Made by a program: the position numbers and the translations under genes
The notes under the pieces: model-generated
What the model was told of the DNA's origin: nothing
The model's input: only the letters and a program-made list of their open reading frames with translations
The model's database searches: none
Shown: positions 41,554 through 64,000 of the stretch, piece after piece
Numbering within the stretch: position 1 is the stretch's first letter
Layout of the letters: every line of letters starts with the position of its first letter
Assembly (NCBI GenBank): GCA_949318235.1
Contig: OX439131.1
Span: 5,291,964 to 5,355,963, forward strand
Reading direction: 5' to 3'
Source of the DNA: Ecdyonurus torrentis
Taxonomy: Eukaryota > Arthropoda > Insecta > Ephemeroptera > Heptageniidae
Length of the DNA stretch: 64,000 bases

Positions 41554-41680
41554 AAATGGTGTTTGTAAACCCTATTCTCCTGCACCAAAAAATGCGCAAC
41601 CAAAAAATGCGCATTACATTTGAATAACCATAGGCGATCGTCATTTTTAGTGCAGAGAACAGGGTTTACGAACATCATTA
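41554..41680. mobile_element. MITE family 8, copy c
   Basis: Same termini, core orientation inverted relative to the neighbouring copy 25 bp away. A short tandem duplication of CCAAAAAATGCGCA occurs inside. The two adjacent copies form a larger inverted pair. Confidence 0.87.
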
Positions 41681-42610
41681 CTACAAAAATAGCAAAAGAG
41701 TCTTATATCCACCAATATTTTGAGAGTTAAAATGTAAAAATAAAGGTTTTAAGTATTTTCAAAGTGAAATAAATTTGATTGTATGGAACCTCAAATGGAA
41801 AGCATTAAAATTATTTGAAATAAAATTTATTGCATAATGTGAATATATAATGTTAACAGGTTATTTAATTCAATTTCTTAAAACACCAGAATGAAATATT
41901 TTGCTTATTATTTGTACTACAATCTTATTTTAATTGTTTTCTTAAAGCTGACCATACCATAGATATAAATACAGTAAAATAATAATAAAATAATTTTCAG
42001 TTTTTTAAATTTATTTTCTTGAGCATTCTCTACTGAGCAATAAAGAGAGCTTAAATTGCTGACTTATAAATAATAGCTTCACGCAACGTAATGTATAAAT
42101 ATTTTATGTTTTAACACAATATCAATATATCATTCCGAAGTACTAGTTTACATTGAACTTTTAGCCTATTCAAAGTTTATTACTCGTTTTCAGATAATTG
42201 ACATTGCATTTATTATCTAAACGAATTTTAATTAAGTTTTACCAGACATGAAATTTAATTACTTGTATTATTCATTATAATATATATTGATATAATTATC
42301 TAAAAATTTATTACGTATTATAAAAATACACCGAATAATTTATTTATTTTTCTAAAAGATTTAATGATTAAAGTTTTTGACTTAATTTTCTTTATTGGCA
42401 ATATTGCTAAATCATCAAATTTAAATTTGTATCAACTTTAGTCAGTCAGGGAGTCCATACCAATATATTGATTTTAAAAGACATGGAGCGTAATCTTAAA
42501 TTTTGGATCTCGATAAATTAAAAATTTCCAATCAAATAGGATACCAATATTTCTTGATATTCTTACGTTACGTTAAAATTAGATCATTTGGAATATTAAA
42601 AAAAAAAAGT

Positions 42611-42645
<35 letters not shown>

Positions 42646-44520
42646 TATATATATATTAAATTTTGAGTTTTGTAACAAAACAACTAGAATTTGTATTTTG
42701 TGGCATAAGTTCTTATTAATTTTCTTAACTTTATAGCTATTTAAAATAACAAAAAATACAAAAATATCCGATATTTTAATGAAATCACTAAGGCCCAAAA
42801 CGGTCACAGATATGATATATTAAAATATCGATTACTGTATTATTATTGAATTTTATACTGATACTCCATGACTGACTTGTATTATTATGGTTAATTTATT
42901 CTGCTTATTTGAAAACAATACAAAGAAGAAGGAGGGTTAGAAAATGTAAAATATTGCACAGATGAAAAGTTAGAGTGGATTTGAATATCATCTTATAGTT
43001 CAGATCACGTGCATGCTGAGTTTGTGTGACTGGCAAGTGATAAACCCAATTGCTCTCTCGCTCTCATTATGTTTGCTTGCTTGTTCGTTTTACTCGCGTC
43101 TCAGAGGGCTCTTGTTGCTACATTTTTGCTGCTTTGTTTCAATGGCTGGAGGCTTGCATAGTTAACAGTAAAAAGAGAGAATGACTTGGCGAAGCAACAA
43201 CCAAATGAGCTAGCACAAAAGTCAAGCACGCTTACAAACCATCTATCCTTTCATACCCAGAAATAAAACTAGTAAACACACCTCATGTAATAGCCCACGT
43301 TTTTGTATAAGAGAAATTTAAAAAAATAAAATCTTATCCAGTATTTTTCTTTCAATTCTACTTTTTTTTTTCTTTTTTTTTTTGTACCGATGTATCTACA
43401 TTTGCTTTTTATTTAATACTGAATACTATAAAGTCCTGCATATCAATCTTGTTTTGCTTTATATTACAATAAAACGAAAACAAATAACATAAGGAATGCA
43501 TGTTTGTCTTGACTATACTTTAAAAGAACAACAGCAAAAAAAGGCACTGAATAAATTTTCGCTAGTCAATAAAAGTCTATAGTGAATCTTCGCAACTCTC
43601 AAATACTCAAACGTTATAACCTAAATATAAAATTCAAAACTTTTTACAATATAAAATAATAGGCTACAATAATGGAGAAAAAATAACACAAATATTAACA
43701 TAGCCAATTAATTTTATTGCCATTGTACACATTTTCCATTTACGTTATATATACTTTTTTTTTACAAGTTGCACAAATAATGTTTTAATAAAACAGGATA
43801 AAATAAAAACATTTTTTAAGCATCAAAGGATTTTTTTTTCATGCTTTTTTTTTATTATTATTTTTTTATTACTTCAAACACAAAATTTTTAGAATTCAGT
43901 CAACTTGATGAGCACAGAACGATTTAAATTTTTATTTCATTTTTTTTTTATAACTTCAACTGCAAATTTTTCTTTAACAATAATTAATTATCATTATCAT
44001 TTATATTTAATTTTTTATCTAATTACTTTTTTCACATACACACGATATATATTTTTTTTATATTAATTTACTATTTAATTCACTCATTCTATATTTTCCA
44101 AAACACTCATTTTCTTCTTATTATTATTTTTTTCCTCCGCATTTTGTTTTATATTTTTATTCACACATTATTCTCTAACAAACACTCATGTTTTCACTCA
44201 TTTTTTTTTTATAAATAATTTTTTTGCTTTCTCTCTCTTTTTTTTCCACTGTAATATTCATTATCAATGATATGATACAATTATTATGTATATATACACT
44301 CACAATAACTTTAATTATAAATTAATTACACTTTTTTTTAAATTAATTAAATATTTTTAATTGATATGAGTTCAATTATTAATTTTTAATAATAATTTTT
44401 AATGATAAATTATTTATTTTTTTACTTATATTTTTTGGCACATAATTTCATCATAATTTCAGTGTTTATGTGATATGGGACAATACATCGACGACGGATG
44501 TTTAAAAGTCAATATGCTTG

Positions 44521-62396
<17,876 letters not shown>

Positions 62397-64000
62397 CTAA
62401 ACAAAGTCGAAAAGAAAAGGAGAGTGAAAAAAAATACATCAGTATTGATATTTTAAGTTGTTTCATATATGAAGCAACAGCGAAGATTCACTTGTCGTTT
62501 TTAACTTGATTTTTGTCAAGAGAGAGAGAGAAAAAAAAAAGATAATTACATTCCCATGTTTTAGCTTTGTTTACCAGTATCGACTTCCTACTTAATTAAA
62601 ATGAAAAAAAAAATTAATATATTGATATTATATGTTAAAATAAAAACAAAAGTTGCTTTAATATAATAATATGTTTACTTCAATATTTATCTTAATAAAT
62701 AAAATAAAATAATATTTTCTTTAAGATAGAAAAAAATAGCTTTGATTTTAAATATTTATGTTCTAGCTTTAATATAAATTTTATTTTGTTAAAAAATATT
62801 GCTATTTTATTATAATGATTTTTGCAAATTATTATTACACTCTTGGGATCTTGGTTATATTCTCAAATGTATATGTGAACATGTATGGAATATTTAAACA
62901 AATTTTATCATTATTTTTATAATAAAGAGATAACTGTATGAAATGTCATTTATTGAGTAGAAATTTCAATAAAAATTATATAATGCGTGTAAAGCTAAAT
63001 AAAAATTGAATAGATGTTTTTAAACAAATTCTACATCAAAAGAATTAATTTTATAGTTGCACTTTTTTTTTTTAGCATTTGTATCCGAAACATTTTCTTT
63101 TGACAAAATTTCAGTATCTAAGTTTACTAACGTAAGTTTGCTAATAATTATTGGTGATTTATTTATTGATTGATTGTTGATTGACTTGCTTTTGAAAATT
63201 TTCATCATTACAGTATTAGTGATAGAGATCAGGCTGTTTACTTAAAGCTTTATTTATATAGAAAATTAAAGTAAGTAAGTGAGTTTGCAGCAATAAAAAC
63301 TTAACTAATTAAATTGTGCACTTCATATAAACTAAAGATTTTTATAGTACTCGGATCTCAATTATCACTAAAAATAAGACATAAGACAAATAATTCTTTT
63401 ATTGCATATTCTGAAAGTGTAAATCATCCTGAAACAATTAATGTGTTAATTTTCAATTTTTAAATTCATTATTTTTTTTTTTAATCTTGGTGAAACGACA
63501 CGATAGGTAACTTTACATGAGCATGCACGCAAAATTTACCAACCATGACGTCATATTGCGATTTTTAAACATTTACTAGACAAAATACATAAAAAAACAA
63601 CTTTTATTACTTTTTACTACTGAAAAATACTTAATGAACTCCAAAATTAGAAAAATGCACAATAATCAATCCAGGAAAATGTATCCTTTCAGAATATGTA
63701 ATAAAACGACTGCTTTAATTATTTATGTTTGGTGTTCGTTATTCATATACTAGTAAGAATAACACAAAATTTATTTCATAATTTATTAATGACAAAGTCT
63801 CATATGTTGAGAAATAATATCAATTATTAATCATACAAAATTGCCACGTAAATCTTCATTTTCAGACGGACGTAATCAACGAGAAGAGATAATAATCAAA
63901 CATTGAATTAATACTTTGACCTAGTTGGATATATCAGATTATTATATTGTTTACTTACTATATCTATATCTATATATATATAAAACAATAATTATTAATA
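62397..64000. other. upstream intron of the DIP-like gene
   Basis: No Ig1 or signal-peptide exon is recognisable here. AT-rich with a TGACGTCA octamer at 63545-63552. The expected 5' exons lie outside the window. Confidence 0.6.

Larger units (their letters stand above)
37490..44520. other. intergenic / 3' flank of the DIP-like gene
   Basis: AT-rich with poly(A) at about 37600-37629, a GC-richer patch at 38820-38980, family 8 MITEs near 41.5 kb, (AT)n at 42616-42655 and pyrimidine-rich sequence at 43360-44480. The DIP-like 3' UTR should extend leftward from 44520. Many TTTATT strings (AATAAA on the - strand) occur, so no single poly(A) site can be chosen. Confidence 0.5.

Overview
The window is a strongly AT-rich animal nuclear DNA segment holding two recognisable intron-split genes in tail-to-tail orientation. 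Introns are GT-AG, there is no operon structure, and simple repeats are abundant: (AT)n, (GA)n, (TTCA)n and a very long (AAAAG)n. The left gene is a complete MCM9 helicase gene on the + strand (13 coding exons, 11255-22915, 973 codons plus stop). The right gene is the 3' part of an immunoglobulin-superfamily cell-surface protein on the - strand (5 coding exons, 62396 down to 44521). It resembles the arthropod DIP/lachesin group (GPI-anchored Dpr-interacting proteins). The DIP-like gene points to an arthropod. As I recall, Drosophila lacks MCM9, so a non-dipteran arthropod, possibly a crustacean, fits best; that placement is inference.

Layout. 1-10.8 kb: no gene recognised; microsatellites, a TTAA-flanked fold-back element (2185-2478), a less AT-rich block with no open frame (about 7.0-9.9 kb) and a cluster of the palindromic octamer ATCCGGAT (9.9-10.44 kb). 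10.8-11.25 kb: probable MCM9 promoter. 11.25-22.9 kb: MCM9, with nearly every long intron carrying one or more fold-back (MITE-like) elements from several families. 22.9-24 kb: a fold-back element with a second one nested inside it, just past the MCM9 stop. 24-44.5 kb: largely AT-rich non-coding DNA with one coding-like 3' exon candidate (27650-27777, - strand), a tRNA-derived SINE-like element and long microsatellites. 44.5-62.4 kb: the DIP-like gene, whose large introns hold the 530-bp (AAAAG)n array, long (AT)n arrays and a 5S-rRNA-derived sequence. The first Ig domain and signal peptide of this gene must lie beyond position 64000.

The two genes have no evident functional link: MCM9 acts in homologous recombination and replication-associated repair, and the DIP-like protein in cell adhesion and recognition. 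The most notable non-genic signals are: (1) a fold-back family with two copies bounded by 13-bp and 16-bp direct repeats and with different left ends; (2) the ATCCGGAT-rich repeat; (3) the 5S-derived element; (4) the perfect pentanucleotide array; (5) the orphan terminal exon candidate. I did not find a clearly new multi-gene system. All similarity statements come from recognition by eye, with no database search.
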